DNA of 64,000 nt from Mycolicibacterium goodii. GTDB lineage: Bacteria > Actinomycetota > Actinomycetes > Mycobacteriales > Mycobacteriaceae. The notes under the pieces are model-generated. The model saw only the letters and a list, made by a program, of their open reading frames with translations. It did no database searches and was not told the origin of the DNA. Location of the stretch: NCBI RefSeq assembly GCF_001187505.1, contig NZ_CP012150.1:1364001-1428000 (forward strand), in the 5' to 3' direction. The position numbers and the translations under genes are program-made. This document shows positions 1-8,904 of the stretch, piece by piece. Positions within the stretch are counted from its first letter, which is position 1. Each line of letters opens with the position of its first letter.

Positions 1-493
1 GCAAGGCCGACAACACAATCCAGTCGTCGCGCTCGATCTCACCGTCCAGCTGGCCGGTGGTCCACCCCGAGTAACCCGCGAAGATCCGCACCCCCTCGAC
101 CACCGCGGCGAGCTCCTCGGGATCGGCGTCGAGGTCCACCATCACCACCCGGCCCTGCACGTGCCGCAGCCCGTCGACACCGTCGGCCTGCATGCCGACC
201 CGCAGCGTCGCCAGGCACAGCGCCGAATCCCGTTTGACCGGGCCGCCGATGAACATGGTCTTGGGTCTGGCGGTGACCTCCGCCCACTGCGGAAGCACGT
301 TGTACACCGCGGTTTCACTGGGCCGGTTGAGGATCACCCCGAGGGTGCCGCCCGAGTTGTGCTCGATGATGTAGATGACCGTCCGGCGGAACGTCGGCTC
401 GAGCAGATCGGTGTTCGCGAGCAGCAGTGTTCCGGGACGTACCCGGTGGGCCGCAGGGGCGATGAAATCCTCCGGATCCTCTGACTGCGCCAC
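1..493 (-). CDS. YqgE/AlgH family protein, C-terminus cut by window edge
   Basis: An open frame runs on the minus strand from a GTG at 493 off the left edge, about 164 codons. The translation begins VAQSEDPEDFIAPAAHRVRP and contains GTLLLANTDLLEPTFRRTVI and GGTLGVILNRP, the hallmark N-terminal and GxxGxxLNRP segments of the UPF0301 (YqgE/AlgH) family. It corresponds to M. tuberculosis Rv0038 (about 200 aa), so roughly the last 40 residues lie outside. The biochemical role of the family is not established. It is divergent from the MFS gene that follows, the same arrangement as Rv0038/Rv0037c. The GTG is chosen because family homology begins just after it. Confidence 0.85.
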   Translation of the reverse strand, partial: MAQSEDPEDFIAPAAHRVRPGTLLLANTDLLEPTFRRTVIYIIEHNSGGTLGVILNRPSETAVYNVLPQWAEVTARPKTMFIGGPVKRDSALCLATLRVGMQADGVDGLRHVQGRVVMVDLDADPEELAAVVEGVRIFAGYSGWTTGQLDGEIERDDWIVLSAL

Positions 494-619
494 TCGTACA
501 TCATGGCACCAGCACCCGCGTGACGTGGCGAACAAATTAAGGCGTGGCCGGAATTCTCCGGATCTTTGTACTGTGGAGCGGGTTGCCGACCGCTGTCTGG
601 ACAGCCCCCCGAACAGGAC

Positions 620-1915
620 GTGATCTTCGTGGTTGACGCTCGCGCGCCCATCGCCTTGTGGCGATCGTTGCGAGCCATGACCGAGTTCCGCAGGCTGCTC
701 GAACTGCGCGCGGTCAGCCAGTTCGGCGATGGGCTGTTCCAGGCCGGTCTGGCCGGGGCCATCCTGTTCAACGTCGAGCGCGCGGCCGGGCCGTGGCAGA
801 TCGCCGGGTCATTCGCCGTGCTGTTCCTGCCGTACTCGGCGCTCGGCCCGTTCGCCGGCGCGCTGCTGGACCGCTGGGACCGGCGTCTGGTGATGATCGG
901 CGCCAACGCGGGCCGGCTGCTGCTGGTGCTGCTGGTCGGCCTGCTGCTGGCGTTCGGCGCGGGCGATCTGCCGATCCTGTGCTGCGCGCTGATCATCAAC
1001 GGGTTCACCCGCTTCGTGTCGTCGGGCCTGTCGGCCGCGCTGCCCGACGTCGTACCGCGCAATCAGGTGGTGGCCATGAACTCGGTGGCCACCGCGACCG
1101 GCGCCGCCGCGGCGTTCCTCGGTGCCAACTTCATGCTGCTGCCGCGCTGGTTGTTCGGGGCCGACGACACCGGCGCGTCGGTGGTGATCTTCATCGTGCT
1201 GATCCCGGTGGCGCTCGCGTTGTGGCTGTCGGTGCGGTTCGGGCCGCATGTGCTGGGTCCGCACGAGAGCAAGCGCGCGATCCACGGGTCGGTGGCATAC
1301 GCCGTGTCGACCGGCTGGCTGCACGGCGCCCGCACGGTCATGGCGGTCCGCACGGTCGCCGCGACGCTCGGCGGGCTCGCCGCGCACCGCATGGCGTTCG
1401 GCATCAACACGCTGATCGTGCTCGTGCTGGTCCGCCACACCGACACCCCGACCCAGGTCGCGGGGGTGGGCCTGGGCACGGCCGTGGTGTTCGTGGGCGC
1501 CACCGGGGCGGGGACATTCCTGTCGACGTTGGTCATGCCCGCGCTGGTCGCGCGGTTCGGCCGCTATGCGTCCGCCAACGGGGCCCTGGCGTTCGCCGCG
1601 CTGGTGCAGGCCGCCGCGGTCAGCCTGCACCTGCCGGTGATGCTGGCGTGCGGGTTCCTGCTCGGCGCGGCCGGGCAGATCGTCAAGCTGTGCGCCGATT
1701 CGGCGATGCAGATCGACGTCGACGACGCGCTGCGCGGCCACGTGTTCACCGTGCAGGACGCGCTGTTCTGGATGTCATTCGTGTCGGCGATCGCGGTGGC
1801 GGCATTAGTGATCCCGCCCGACGGGCGCGCACCCGGGCTGGTGGCGGCGGGCTCCGCGGTCTATCTGGCCGGCCTCGGCGTGCACGCGTTCGTGGCTTCC
1901 CCGCGGCGAACCTGA
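620..1915 (+). CDS. MFS transporter, Rv0037c-like
   Basis: About 431 residues with roughly 12 hydrophobic segments. [14 protein letters not shown], a D-R-x-x-R-R type loop 2-3 motif, marks a major facilitator superfamily inner-membrane transporter. Position between the yqgE homologue and a DinB-fold protein matches Rv0037c. Substrate is unknown. The frame is open from 566, but family-like sequence begins near [19 protein letters not shown] codons at 620 and 629 are both plausible starts and neither has a strong ribosome site. It lies 21 bp upstream of the next gene and is probably cotranscribed with it. Confidence 0.75.
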   Translation: MIFVVDARAPIALWRSLRAMTEFRRLLELRAVSQFGDGLFQAGLAGAILFNVERAAGPWQIAGSFAVLFLPYSALGPFAGALLDRWDRRLVMIGANAGRLLLVLLVGLLLAFGAGDLPILCCALIINGFTRFVSSGLSAALPDVVPRNQVVAMNSVATATGAAAAFLGANFMLLPRWLFGADDTGASVVIFIVLIPVALALWLSVRFGPHVLGPHESKRAIHGSVAYAVSTGWLHGARTVMAVRTVAATLGGLAAHRMAFGINTLIVLVLVRHTDTPTQVAGVGLGTAVVFVGATGAGTFLSTLVMPALVARFGRYASANGALAFAALVQAAAVSLHLPVMLACGFLLGAAGQIVKLCADSAMQIDVDDALRGHVFTVQDALFWMSFVSAIAVAALVIPPDGRAPGLVAAGSAVYLAGLGVHAFVASPRRT

Positions 1916-1936
1916 GAGCGGCTTACGCTGATCCGC

Positions 1937-2713
1937 ATGGCGACGGCTGAACCGATCGTGGCCGATCTGCGGGCCGAGAGCGACTCGCTCGACGCGCTGG
2001 TCGCCAATCTTCCGGAATCCGCGTGGGCCACCGACACCCCGGCGTCCGGCTGGACCATCGCCCACCAGATCGCGCATCTGCTGTGGACCGATCGGATGGC
2101 GCTGCTGGCGATCACCGACGAAGCGGGCTTCGCCGACGCGGTCGCGCAGGCCGCGACAAACCCCACAGGTTTCGTCGACGACGCGGCCGCCGGGCTCACG
2201 ACGACACCACCGCCACGGCTGCTGGCCGACTGGCGCACCACCCGCAACCGGCTGCACGATGCGCTGCTCGGCGTACCCGACGGGCGCAAGCTGCCGTGGT
2301 TCGGACCGCCGATGAGCGCGGCGTCGATGGCCACGGCCCGGCTCATGGAGACCTGGGCGCACGGACTCGACGTCGCCGACACTCTCGGGGTCACCCGGCC
2401 CGCGACCGACCGGCTGCGTTCGATCGCCCACATCGGGGTCCGCACCCGCGACTTCGCGTTCACCGTGCACGGGCTGACCCCACCCGCCGAGCCGTTCCGG
2501 GTCGAGTTGCGCGGGCCGTCCGGGGATCTGTGGGTGTGGGGACCGCAGGACGCCGCGCAGCGCGTGACGGGCAGTGCCGAGGATTTCTGCCTGCTGGTGA
2601 CGCAGCGGCGGGCGCGTTCGGTTCTGGATGTTCGTGCCACGGGTGCCGACGCGCAGACCTGGTTGACGATCGCGCAGGCGTTCGCGGGGCCGCCGGGACC
2701 GGGCCGAGGCTGA
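1937..2713 (+). CDS. DinB-fold / mycothiol maleylpyruvate isomerase-like metal-binding protein (Rv0036c-like)
   Basis: 258 residues. The N-terminal half has the four-helix bundle pattern of the mycothiol-dependent maleylpyruvate isomerase (MDMPI) N domain. The motif [15 protein letters not shown] supplies two of the usual metal-binding histidines, and [15 protein letters not shown] supplies the third. The C-terminal half looks like the small sterol-carrier-like domain of these proteins. Family members use mycothiol or bind a divalent metal; the true substrate of the Rv0036c group is not known. It follows the MFS gene by 21 bp and ends at a hairpin (2722-2746). Confidence 0.75.
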   Translation: MATAEPIVADLRAESDSLDALVANLPESAWATDTPASGWTIAHQIAHLLWTDRMALLAITDEAGFADAVAQAATNPTGFVDDAAAGLTTTPPPRLLADWRTTRNRLHDALLGVPDGRKLPWFGPPMSAASMATARLMETWAHGLDVADTLGVTRPATDRLRSIAHIGVRTRDFAFTVHGLTPPAEPFRVELRGPSGDLWVWGPQDAAQRVTGSAEDFCLLVTQRRARSVLDVRATGADAQTWLTIAQAFAGPPGPGRG

Positions 2714-2721
2714 GGTTGCGT

Positions 2722-2746
2722 GCACGCTCGCGGCGGGTGAGCGTGC
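2722..2746 (+). terminator. Hairpin after the Rv0036c-like gene
   Basis: GCACGCTC at 2722-2729 pairs perfectly with GAGCGTGC at 2739-2746 across a 9-nt loop, starting 9 bp after the stop codon. There is no T-run, which is usual for mycobacterial terminators. The same GAGCGTGC core recurs in a hairpin at 10977-11033. Confidence 0.5.
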
Positions 2747-2786
2747 GATGACAGCTTCACCGAGGGCTCAGTCCGCACTCAATGGT

Positions 2787-2803
2787 GTCCCGGTTTCCGG
2801 GAC
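2787..2803. promoter_or_regulatory. 17-bp palindrome, probable IclR-family operator 1
   Basis: GTCCCGGTTTCCGGGAC is a 7+3+7 inverted repeat 93 bp before the AAHS transporter start. It shares the arms GTCCCG-N5-CGGGAC with the palindrome at 10588-10604 in front of the monooxygenase gene. The two sites bracket an island that encodes one IclR regulator, and short palindromes of this kind are typical IclR-family binding sites. Assignment to that regulator is inference. Confidence 0.6.
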
Positions 2804-2896
2804 CGCGGGGTTACCTGGCTCACATCCTTAGTCGCAACATGAGCTGGTTCGCCACCCGATAGACCACGCTCTCGGGTCTGTTCGCAAAGGAACTCG

Positions 2897-4192
2897 ATGC
2901 CTCTTCACACGGCTCACTCCGCGTATGACGGGGCCGGTGAGACCCGGTCCTACCCTGCCGTGATCGTCCTCTGCATGGTCATCACGGTCATCGAGGGATT
3001 CAACCTCATCGTGTACGGGTCGGTGGTGCCGATCCTGTTGACCGACTCCTCCCTCGGAGTCACCGACGAGCAGACCGGCCTCATCGGAGGGCTCGTGTAC
3101 GTCGGCGCCATCATCGGATCGGTGGCCGCGCCGGTGTTGGCCGATCGGATCGGCCGCAAGCGCGTACTGATTGTGGCGATCTCCTTGTTCGCCGGAGGCG
3201 CGATCCTCACGGGCTGCTCGGTCAACGCACTCATGTTGGCCCTCGCCCGCACGGTGACGGGGCTGGGGATCGGCGCGTCGCTGACGACGGCGATGACGGT
3301 CGCGAGAAACAGTGCGGCGGCCAATCGCGCCTCGCTCGCGCTGACCGTCACGATGGCCGGTATCCCGCTCGGCGGGGTGACCGCGGCACTGGTGGCGATT
3401 CCGGTCCTGCCGGCGTTCGGATGGCGCCCGATGTTCTTCGTCGGAGCCGGCACCGGACTGGCCATCTTGGTGGCGGTCGTCCGGATGGCGATCCCTACCG
3501 ACACGCCGCAGGAGCTGGCGGGCCGGTTGTGCTCGGCGCGTGAGAAACTCGCGATTCTGTTCACCGGCCGGGGGCTCGTGGTGACCGGTGTAGTGGCAAT
3601 CTGCGCGATCGCGAACATGGTGTCCTGGCAGGGCCTCAACGTGTGGGCGGCGCAGGCCATGGTTGAGTTGGGCTTCACGCTGCGAACGGCACTGCTGATG
3701 ACCTTCGTGCTGACCGCCTCGGCGGTGGCCGGATCGTTCATGACCGCGTGGGCAGCTGATCGTCGCGGGCCGGCGGTTGTCGGAATCGCCACGGCAGGAA
3801 GCACATTGGCAGGACTGATCGGGCTGCTCACGCTACCGACCTCGCTGATCAGCGCCATCGGATGCGTGGCACTCATGGGGATCGGCGGCCATTCCACGAT
3901 GAACCTCATCCATGCGGCCACCGCGGATATATACCCGTTGTCGGCCAGGGCGTCGGCATTGGGTTGGTCCAACGGCACATCGTTCGTCGGTTCGTTTCTT
4001 GGTCCGGTGGTGGGCGGCACCGCCATTGCCGCCGGTGGTGCGCATCGCCTGTTCGCAGTTTTCGGCGTGGCGGCCGCCGTGTGCGCCGTGTCAGTATGTG
4101 CGCTGTATGCGGCGGATCGCCGTGTGCGCCGCGCCACGAGGGGGACGGCTCACGCGGTGGGCCCACACACCGTCGCGGTGGCGTCCCGCTGA
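2897..4192 (+). CDS. Aromatic acid:H+ symporter-type MFS transporter
   Basis: 431 residues with about 12 membrane segments. The loop 2-3 signature LADRIGRKRVL after helix 2, and the N-terminal GFNLIVYGSVVPILL helix, are typical of the aromatic acid:proton symporter (AAHS) branch that includes PcaK, BenK and MhpT. It probably imports an aromatic or hydroaromatic acid. The ATG at 2897 is preceded by AAAGGAA. Its neighbours (FAH-family enzyme, FAD monooxygenase, GntR and IclR regulators) agree with uptake of a ring substrate. Substrate identity cannot be read from sequence. Confidence 0.8.
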   Translation: MPLHTAHSAYDGAGETRSYPAVIVLCMVITVIEGFNLIVYGSVVPILLTDSSLGVTDEQTGLIGGLVYVGAIIGSVAAPVLADRIGRKRVLIVAISLFAGGAILTGCSVNALMLALARTVTGLGIGASLTTAMTVARNSAAANRASLALTVTMAGIPLGGVTAALVAIPVLPAFGWRPMFFVGAGTGLAILVAVVRMAIPTDTPQELAGRLCSAREKLAILFTGRGLVVTGVVAICAIANMVSWQGLNVWAAQAMVELGFTLRTALLMTFVLTASAVAGSFMTAWAADRRGPAVVGIATAGSTLAGLIGLLTLPTSLISAIGCVALMGIGGHSTMNLIHAATADIYPLSARASALGWSNGTSFVGSFLGPVVGGTAIAAGGAHRLFAVFGVAAAVCAVSVCALYAADRRVRRATRGTAHAVGPHTVAVASR

Positions 4193-4285
4193 GAACTCCC
4201 ACCATCTTCACGAACGGTCAGTTCGGGTGTCGCGAAATCGACATGTGACTACTCCGCGGACCGGGCCAACGGATGAAGTTGCCGG

Positions 4286-4366
4286 TCACTCGGCGCGCGG
4301 GGACACCGAGGGGTGCTCCCCGTAGCGGGCCTCGTACCTGGACGCGAACCTGCCGAGGTGGGTGAC
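4286..4366 (-). pseudogene. Remnant of an AraC-family regulator C-terminus
   Basis: The minus-strand frame ending at 4286 reads HLGRFASRYEARYGEHPS near its end. This matches the last helix of AraC/XylS DNA-binding domains (typically F.HLGRF...Y...YGE.PS). Upstream in the same frame the sequence no longer resembles the HTH, so only about 25 residues are recognisable. The rest of the intergenic stretch 4193-4591 shows no gene. It is probably the relic of a regulator lost during island assembly. Confidence 0.5.
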
Positions 4367-4591
4367 CTTGCCTGCGAGCCGTCCCGCTCTTCGGGGTGGC
4401 CGGTCGATCTCGGGCGAATCGATGGCGGATTCCGATCCGGATCCGTCCGCGTGCCAGGCGATCTCGATCACATCCGTGGATCTGACGGTGACAGGGATAT
4501 CTCGACCGTCTCCGTCCCCGGGTGCTGCATCCTCTGGGCTTCCACTCCCGTGTTTGCGGGCTCGCTTGAGTTTTCTTTCTCCGAGCGAAGG

Positions 4592-5449
4592 TCAGCAATG
4601 TGCTGGCCGGCGTTGCGCAGCCACGATGGTGTTGCGCAAGACGCCGAGTTTCTCCACCTCTACCTCGACGCGGTCGCCGGGGTGTAGCAGCCAGGCCGGG
4701 TTGCGGGCGTAACCGACGCCCGACGGAGTGCCCGTGGCCAACAGATCACCGGGCCTGAGCGTGATCGTGCGCGAAATGTACGCCAGGGTCTCTCCGACCG
4801 CGTAGACCATGTCATCCGTCGAGGCGTCCTGTACCGTCACGCCGTTGACCCGGGTGCGGATGTGCAGGCCGTCGCGGAGGTCGCCGACATAGTCGGCCGG
4901 GACGAGGGGCCCCAGCGGACCTGAGCAGTCCGCGTTCTTTCCGAGGATCCACTGCGAGGTGGTCTTCTGCGCGCGGCGCGCGGTGACGTCGTTGAACGTC
5001 GAGTAGCCGACCACGGCATCGACCGCCTCATCTGCTGTGGCACAGTAAAGTTCGCGGCCCACCCAGGCCATCACCTCGCCCTCCCAGTCCAGCCCTTCTT
5101 CGTCGACGGGGACGGGAATCTCTGCGCCGTCGACGGTGAGCGTGGAGGGCCAGCGCGCGAACAGCGTCGGATATTCGGGCAGGGGTTCGGCCCGGTAGCT
5201 GCCCTCGGCCAGATGCCTGAGGTAGTTCAGGCCAATACAGATCACCTTCGCGCCGGGTAGAACCGGCGGCACCAGGGTGACCTCACCGCGCGGGAAGGTG
5301 GTTCCGCCGGTGTCCCGGGTCAGATAGCTCCCTGGATCACGCCAGAACTCGTCGAGAGGCGCGAGAACCCGTACCGCGTCGTCCGCATCCGTGAGGGCGG
5401 CGACCTCGACGTGATCCGATCCGGTCCGCGTGATGCCGACGACGCGCAT
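4592..5449 (-). CDS. Fumarylacetoacetate hydrolase (FAH) family enzyme
   Basis: 285 residues. A short N-terminal domain is followed by the FAH beta-roll: ICIGLNYLRHLAEG, then DWEGEVMAWVG with the acidic metal ligands, then GYSTFNDVTARRAQ, and a C-terminal GDLLATGTPSGVG loop. Enzymes of this fold hydrolyse or hydrate 2-oxo-acid ring-cleavage products (fumarylpyruvate, 2-hydroxypent-2,4-dienoate, acylpyruvates) with Mg2+ or Mn2+. It probably performs a lower-pathway step of the aromatic route encoded here. It is divergent from the GntR gene across 57 bp that hold an inverted repeat. The ATG at 5449 has the purine-rich GGAGGAGA just upstream. Confidence 0.85.
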   Translation of the reverse strand: MRVVGITRTGSDHVEVAALTDADDAVRVLAPLDEFWRDPGSYLTRDTGGTTFPRGEVTLVPPVLPGAKVICIGLNYLRHLAEGSYRAEPLPEYPTLFARWPSTLTVDGAEIPVPVDEEGLDWEGEVMAWVGRELYCATADEAVDAVVGYSTFNDVTARRAQKTTSQWILGKNADCSGPLGPLVPADYVGDLRDGLHIRTRVNGVTVQDASTDDMVYAVGETLAYISRTITLRPGDLLATGTPSGVGYARNPAWLLHPGDRVEVEVEKLGVLRNTIVAAQRRPAHC

Positions 5450-5480
5450 AGGCTTCTCCTCCTCCCGCTGAAAACCCTCT

Positions 5481-5495
5481 AACCTTTCGAAGGTT
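5481..5495. promoter_or_regulatory. Inverted repeat, probable GntR operator
   Basis: AACCTTTCGAAGGTT consists of two perfect 6-bp arms (AACCTT/AAGGTT) around a 3-bp spacer. It sits in the 57-bp gap between the divergent FAH and GntR genes, where a FadR-type regulator would normally bind. It overlaps the probable core promoters of both genes. Confidence 0.6.
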
Positions 5496-5506
5496 TATGT
5501 GGTTGA

Positions 5507-6253
5507 ATGACGACTATGCCGGACCATCCACCCGAGAGGCAAGCGGGCGCCTCCGCTCGTCGCCGCATGGTCGACGCGATGCCATCGAATCTCGGTCAGC
5601 ACACCCGGGCCGAACAGCTCGCGGCCGTTCTCGATGCCCGGATCCGCGACGGCGGGCTTCGGCCCGGCGAGTCGATCGGCACGCTGGAATCGCTGCGAGC
5701 GGAAACGAAATTCGCGTATTCAACAATCAGCGAGGCGGTTCGTCTGTTGCGCGACCGCGGAATCATCGAGATTCGCCCCGGCCGGGGCGGCGGATTGTTC
5801 GTCGCCGACGCGGGCCCGGTGGTGCGGATGCGTCGGACCCTCCTCCGGGTGCCCGACCACCCCGAGACGGTGGCCGACGCCGTCGAGTTACGGGAGCACC
5901 TCGAGATTCTGATCGCCACCACAGCGGCACGTCACCGCACCACCCGCGATGTCGCGGACCTGCGGGCCTTGCTCGTCGGCATGGAACAGACCAGAACATG
6001 GGAAGACTTCGTCCGGGCGAATTGGGTGCTGCACGAGCGGATCGCCGAGATCTGCCCGAATGAGATGGCGCGAGCGGTCTATGTGGGAACCCTCGGCCAC
6101 CTCCGATCCACCTCGTCGCCCATCGGCGATCAGATGACCGACGAATACCGGCAACAACGCCTGCAGATCCACTGCGAGCTTGTCGACGCCATCGAAGCCG
6201 GGCACGAGACCGCCGTGCGCGATGTTGTCACCCGCCACAATGTCACCGCGTGA
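5507..6253 (+). CDS. GntR-family regulator, FadR (FCD) subfamily
   Basis: 248 residues. The N-terminal winged helix-turn-helix (about residues 30-100) includes RAEQLAAVLDARIRDGGLRPGE and STISEAVRLLRDRGIIEIRPGRGGG, the classic GntR segment. The helical C-terminal FCD domain carries ELREHLEILIATTAARH and closes with HCELVDAIEAGHETAVRDVV, giving Asp/His positions for a metal-carboxylate ligand site. It likely responds to a pathway acid and controls the divergent FAH gene through the inverted repeat at 5481-5495. The DUF3500 gene starts about 10 bp after its stop. Confidence 0.85.
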   Translation: MTTMPDHPPERQAGASARRRMVDAMPSNLGQHTRAEQLAAVLDARIRDGGLRPGESIGTLESLRAETKFAYSTISEAVRLLRDRGIIEIRPGRGGGLFVADAGPVVRMRRTLLRVPDHPETVADAVELREHLEILIATTAARHRTTRDVADLRALLVGMEQTRTWEDFVRANWVLHERIAEICPNEMARAVYVGTLGHLRSTSSPIGDQMTDEYRQQRLQIHCELVDAIEAGHETAVRDVVTRHNVTA

Positions 6254-6263
6254 GAGGGCTGTG

Positions 6264-7508
6264 ATGACCAGCAACTTTCGGAAGTATCTCTTCCCGCCGG
6301 ACCATCCCCGGCTGGTCGAGGTGCGGGGGATGGATGCCTACGCCTACCGCGAGGCCGCGCGACAGGAGGGAACGTTCACCGGCGATCTCGTCGCGGGCTG
6401 GACGCCGTTGTATCTGAACGAGTTTCGAGGGGTTACCGAGGACGGCAGGCTGCGCGATGACCTGCACTGCTTTGAACCGGCCCGACCGGGGGAGCGGGCA
6501 CCGGTCTCGGCGATGGTGGCTGCGGCGGTCGATCTGTTGGCGGCCCTCGATGACGACAGTCGTCAGCGGATCCAGCATCGCGTCGACGCTCCGGAATGGC
6601 AGACCTGGGCAAATCCGGAATTCATGCAGTTCGACACGGGGATACGTCTTGAATTCGAATCCGCGGACATCCGGCGTAAAGCCCTGCGGTTGATGGCGTC
6701 GTCGTTGAGCCCGCAGGGCTACGAGTTGGCCCACAACATGATGCTGATCAACGGGTTCCTGGGCGAGATCGTCGGGCTGCCGAGCATCCTCAACGAGTTC
6801 AGTTACAACTTGGCGCTCTACGGCACACCTCATGAGACCAGACCGTGGGGATGGCAGTTGTTCGGCCACCACCTGGCCATCAACTGTTTTGTGGTCGAGG
6901 GACGGATGGTCATCAGCCCGTTGTTCCTGGGCGCCGAACCCAATGAGATCGATGAGGGCGAGCATGCCGGGGTCACCTCGTTCGGGCCTCGCATCGAGCT
7001 GGGTTTGGCGCTGATGGCCGAGCTGACTCCCGAACAGCGTTCGGCCGCAATCATTTACGAGCAGATGGTGGATCCCGCGATGCCGCCGGGGCGTGTCCAT
7101 CCAGGCGACGAACGCCATCTGGCCGGCGCGTTCCAGGACAATCGGCAGATCCCGTTTGAGGGCGTACCTGTCGCTGAGCTGTCCGACCGGGCAAAGGAAC
7201 TGGTGCTGGCGATCGTCGAACAGTTCGTGGTGCTCCTACCGGAAGGGCCCAGAGTCGCGCGGATGCGGGAAGTACGGCAGATGCTCTCGCAGACCTGGTT
7301 CAGCTGGATCGGTGGGCACCGGCCCGGCGACGTCTTCTACTATCGCGTCCAATCACCGGTCATCATCGCTGAACTCGATCACCACTGCGGTGTGTTCCTC
7401 GATTACGACACCCCCAAGCCCTTCCATGTTCACACCGTTCTCCGTACCCCGCATGGCAACGATTACGGGCGCGCATACTTACGGCAGTGGGAGCAGGGAG
7501 TCTCATGA
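6264..7508 (+). CDS. DUF3500 family protein
   Basis: About 414 residues. It resembles DUF3500 proteins: MASSLSPQGYELAHNMM, then YGTPHETRPWGWQLFGHHLA, then LGAEPNEIDEGEHAG, and a C-terminal PKPFHVHTVLRTPHGNDYG. Conserved His, Asp and Glu residues suggest a metal-dependent enzyme, but no activity is established for the family. There is no signal peptide. ATG at 6264 is used (GTG 6261 is possible), with GAGAGG upstream. The stop overlaps the next start by ATGA, so it is coupled to the NTF2-like gene. Its place in this operon suggests it acts on the same substrate pathway (inference). Confidence 0.7.
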   Translation: MTSNFRKYLFPPDHPRLVEVRGMDAYAYREAARQEGTFTGDLVAGWTPLYLNEFRGVTEDGRLRDDLHCFEPARPGERAPVSAMVAAAVDLLAALDDDSRQRIQHRVDAPEWQTWANPEFMQFDTGIRLEFESADIRRKALRLMASSLSPQGYELAHNMMLINGFLGEIVGLPSILNEFSYNLALYGTPHETRPWGWQLFGHHLAINCFVVEGRMVISPLFLGAEPNEIDEGEHAGVTSFGPRIELGLALMAELTPEQRSAAIIYEQMVDPAMPPGRVHPGDERHLAGAFQDNRQIPFEGVPVAELSDRAKELVLAIVEQFVVLLPEGPRVARMREVRQMLSQTWFSWIGGHRPGDVFYYRVQSPVIIAELDHHCGVFLDYDTPKPFHVHTVLRTPHGNDYGRAYLRQWEQGVS

Positions 7509-7924
7509 GCGTCACCGCGTCGAGTACGACGACCGGAGAGGTGGCCCGCCACCATGTGGCCAACCTGCTTTACGCCTACGTCGACATCGCCGACCGCAAG
7601 GACATCACGGCCGCCGTGGGTCTTCTCGGACACGCGCGGGTCCGTTTCCCGGGCAACGGCTTCGAGACCATCGATGACGCTCAACCGTTCTTTGCCGGGC
7701 TGTGGGCACCGCCTGGGGCGCATCGGCACGATGTGAGCAACCTTCGGGTGGAGCCCGGTGAGGAACCTTTCTGGCATGCGTTCGCCCACTACACGCGTTG
7801 GTTGTTCACTCCGGAACCTCTGCTGCATACGCTCGGCGAGTACGCGCTCACTGTCGATGCGCGAACGTGGTCGATAACGGCCTTGACGGTGACCAGAACG
7901 TGGACGCGGGCCGAAAGTGGCTGA
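7505..7924 (+). CDS. SnoaL/NTF2-like protein
   Basis: 139 residues. The pattern VANLLYAYVDIADRKDI, then VRFPGNGFETIDDAQPFFAG, then HDVSNLRVEP and later strands fits the SnoaL-like alpha+beta barrel (NTF2 fold), used by small isomerases, dehydratases and ring-hydroxylating dioxygenase beta subunits. No oxygenase alpha subunit is nearby, so a stand-alone isomerase or lyase role is more likely. The start overlaps the DUF3500 stop by 4 bp, and its 3' end overlaps the IclR start by 8 bp, indicating one operon. Confidence 0.7.
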   Translation: MSVTASSTTTGEVARHHVANLLYAYVDIADRKDITAAVGLLGHARVRFPGNGFETIDDAQPFFAGLWAPPGAHRHDVSNLRVEPGEEPFWHAFAHYTRWLFTPEPLLHTLGEYALTVDARTWSITALTVTRTWTRAESG

Positions 7925-8642
7925 CATAGGTCGTTCCACGCTGGTCCTGGACGCGGTCGCCGAAGCGTCGAAACCACTGACGCTCAGTGAGCTCGCCACC
8001 CGTACGGGTCTGCCCCGGTCTACGGTGCATCGCATCGTGCAGTCTCTTGAGCGCAGCCTGTACCTGGTTCGGGCAGCCGACCGGCATGGTTACTCTCTGG
8101 GCCCGGGCCTGCTCAAGTTCGGGATGAACGCGCATCTGCACCTACTGGCCAACAACCGGCCCCTGCTGGCGCGGCTTGTGCGTGAGGTCGGCGAGAACGT
8201 CGAACTCGCGGTCTTCAGCGGACGTGAGGTGGTGGTGGTGGACCAGCTCGCCTCTGTCAACCGCCTCCACGGCGTCACCAAGGTCGGTAAGAGCTTCTCT
8301 TTGCACGCCAGCTGTGTCGGTATGGCATTGCTGGCCCAGCTCCCCGACGATCAGGTGGCAGAGCTTCTCTCTCCACCGCTGCAACGGTTTACCGCGCATA
8401 CCGTCACCGACCGGCGGGCCGTCATGGCCAGGCTCGACGAGGTGCGAAGCACCCACATCGCGGTGGACGCTGAGGAGCACGACCTCGGAATATGCGCGGT
8501 CGCCACCGCCTTTCAGGGCCCTACCGGTGCGCTGCAGGCGGTGGCGGTCGTCATGCCTACTGCGCGGTTCCGCGAGAAGCGTGACCGCGCCATCGAAAGC
8601 CTCATCCGAATCAACCCGCTCACCGCGCTCCAAGGCAACTGA
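7917..8642 (+). CDS. IclR-family transcriptional regulator
   Basis: 241 residues. The N-terminal wHTH has TLSELATRTGLPRSTVHRIV (about residues 20-40), and the C-terminal effector domain has GENVELAVFSGREVVVVDQL, then SFSLHASCVGMALLAQL and AVDAEEHDLGICAVA. IclR proteins often control aromatic-acid catabolism in response to a pathway intermediate. The GTG start lies inside the end of the preceding gene. It probably binds the related palindromes at 2787-2803 and 10588-10604. Confidence 0.88.
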   Translation: MADIGRSTLVLDAVAEASKPLTLSELATRTGLPRSTVHRIVQSLERSLYLVRAADRHGYSLGPGLLKFGMNAHLHLLANNRPLLARLVREVGENVELAVFSGREVVVVDQLASVNRLHGVTKVGKSFSLHASCVGMALLAQLPDDQVAELLSPPLQRFTAHTVTDRRAVMARLDEVRSTHIAVDAEEHDLGICAVATAFQGPTGALQAVAVVMPTARFREKRDRAIESLIRINPLTALQGN

Positions 8643-8904
8643 TTGCGACCCGGTCACCGGCAGGCGGAACCACCTTCTCCCGATTCCCGGCGACGTACAG
8701 GCCGCCCAAGATGCGGGAAAGAGACGTGAATTCGTTGTGGGCGTGCAACAACACCACCCGAACATCTCGGCCTTGCAGTCATGCATGTCGGTGCGAACTG
8801 CAATGTGCAGGGTCCCGTCTTCCGATCGGCAATACCCCGTCTCCACCGGTAGGGGTTTGGGGATCGAGGAGCACATTCCAGTCGATCGGCGTCATGTTCG
8901 TCAT
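8618..8904 (-). pseudogene. DAPG/phloretin hydrolase-like pseudogene, frameshifted and internally deleted
   Basis: The ATG at 8904 overlaps the stop of the upstream monooxygenase (ATGA). The first frame reads MTPIDWNVLLDP. After a 1-nt shift near CCCCAAACCCC, a second frame continues PLPVETGYCRSEDGTLHIAV and DMHDCKAEMFGW, resembling the N-terminus of the 2,4-diacetylphloroglucinol/phloretin hydrolase family. A third frame then gives HAHNEFTSLSRILGGLY, resembling the family's C-terminal end, with the roughly 150 residues normally between them missing. The family match is from memory; the broken frames are direct observation. Confidence 0.55.

Noticed and set aside
334..1062. Long minus-strand open frame opposite the MFS gene (242 codons)
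   Set aside because: Composition is Arg/Ser/Pro-rich as expected for a GC-rich shadow frame; the real minus-strand gene here is yqgE in another frame.
4211..4225. CGAAC-N5-GTTCG inverted repeat after the AAHS transporter
   Set aside because: Arms of only 5 bp without other support; could be a weak terminator or chance in GC-rich DNA.
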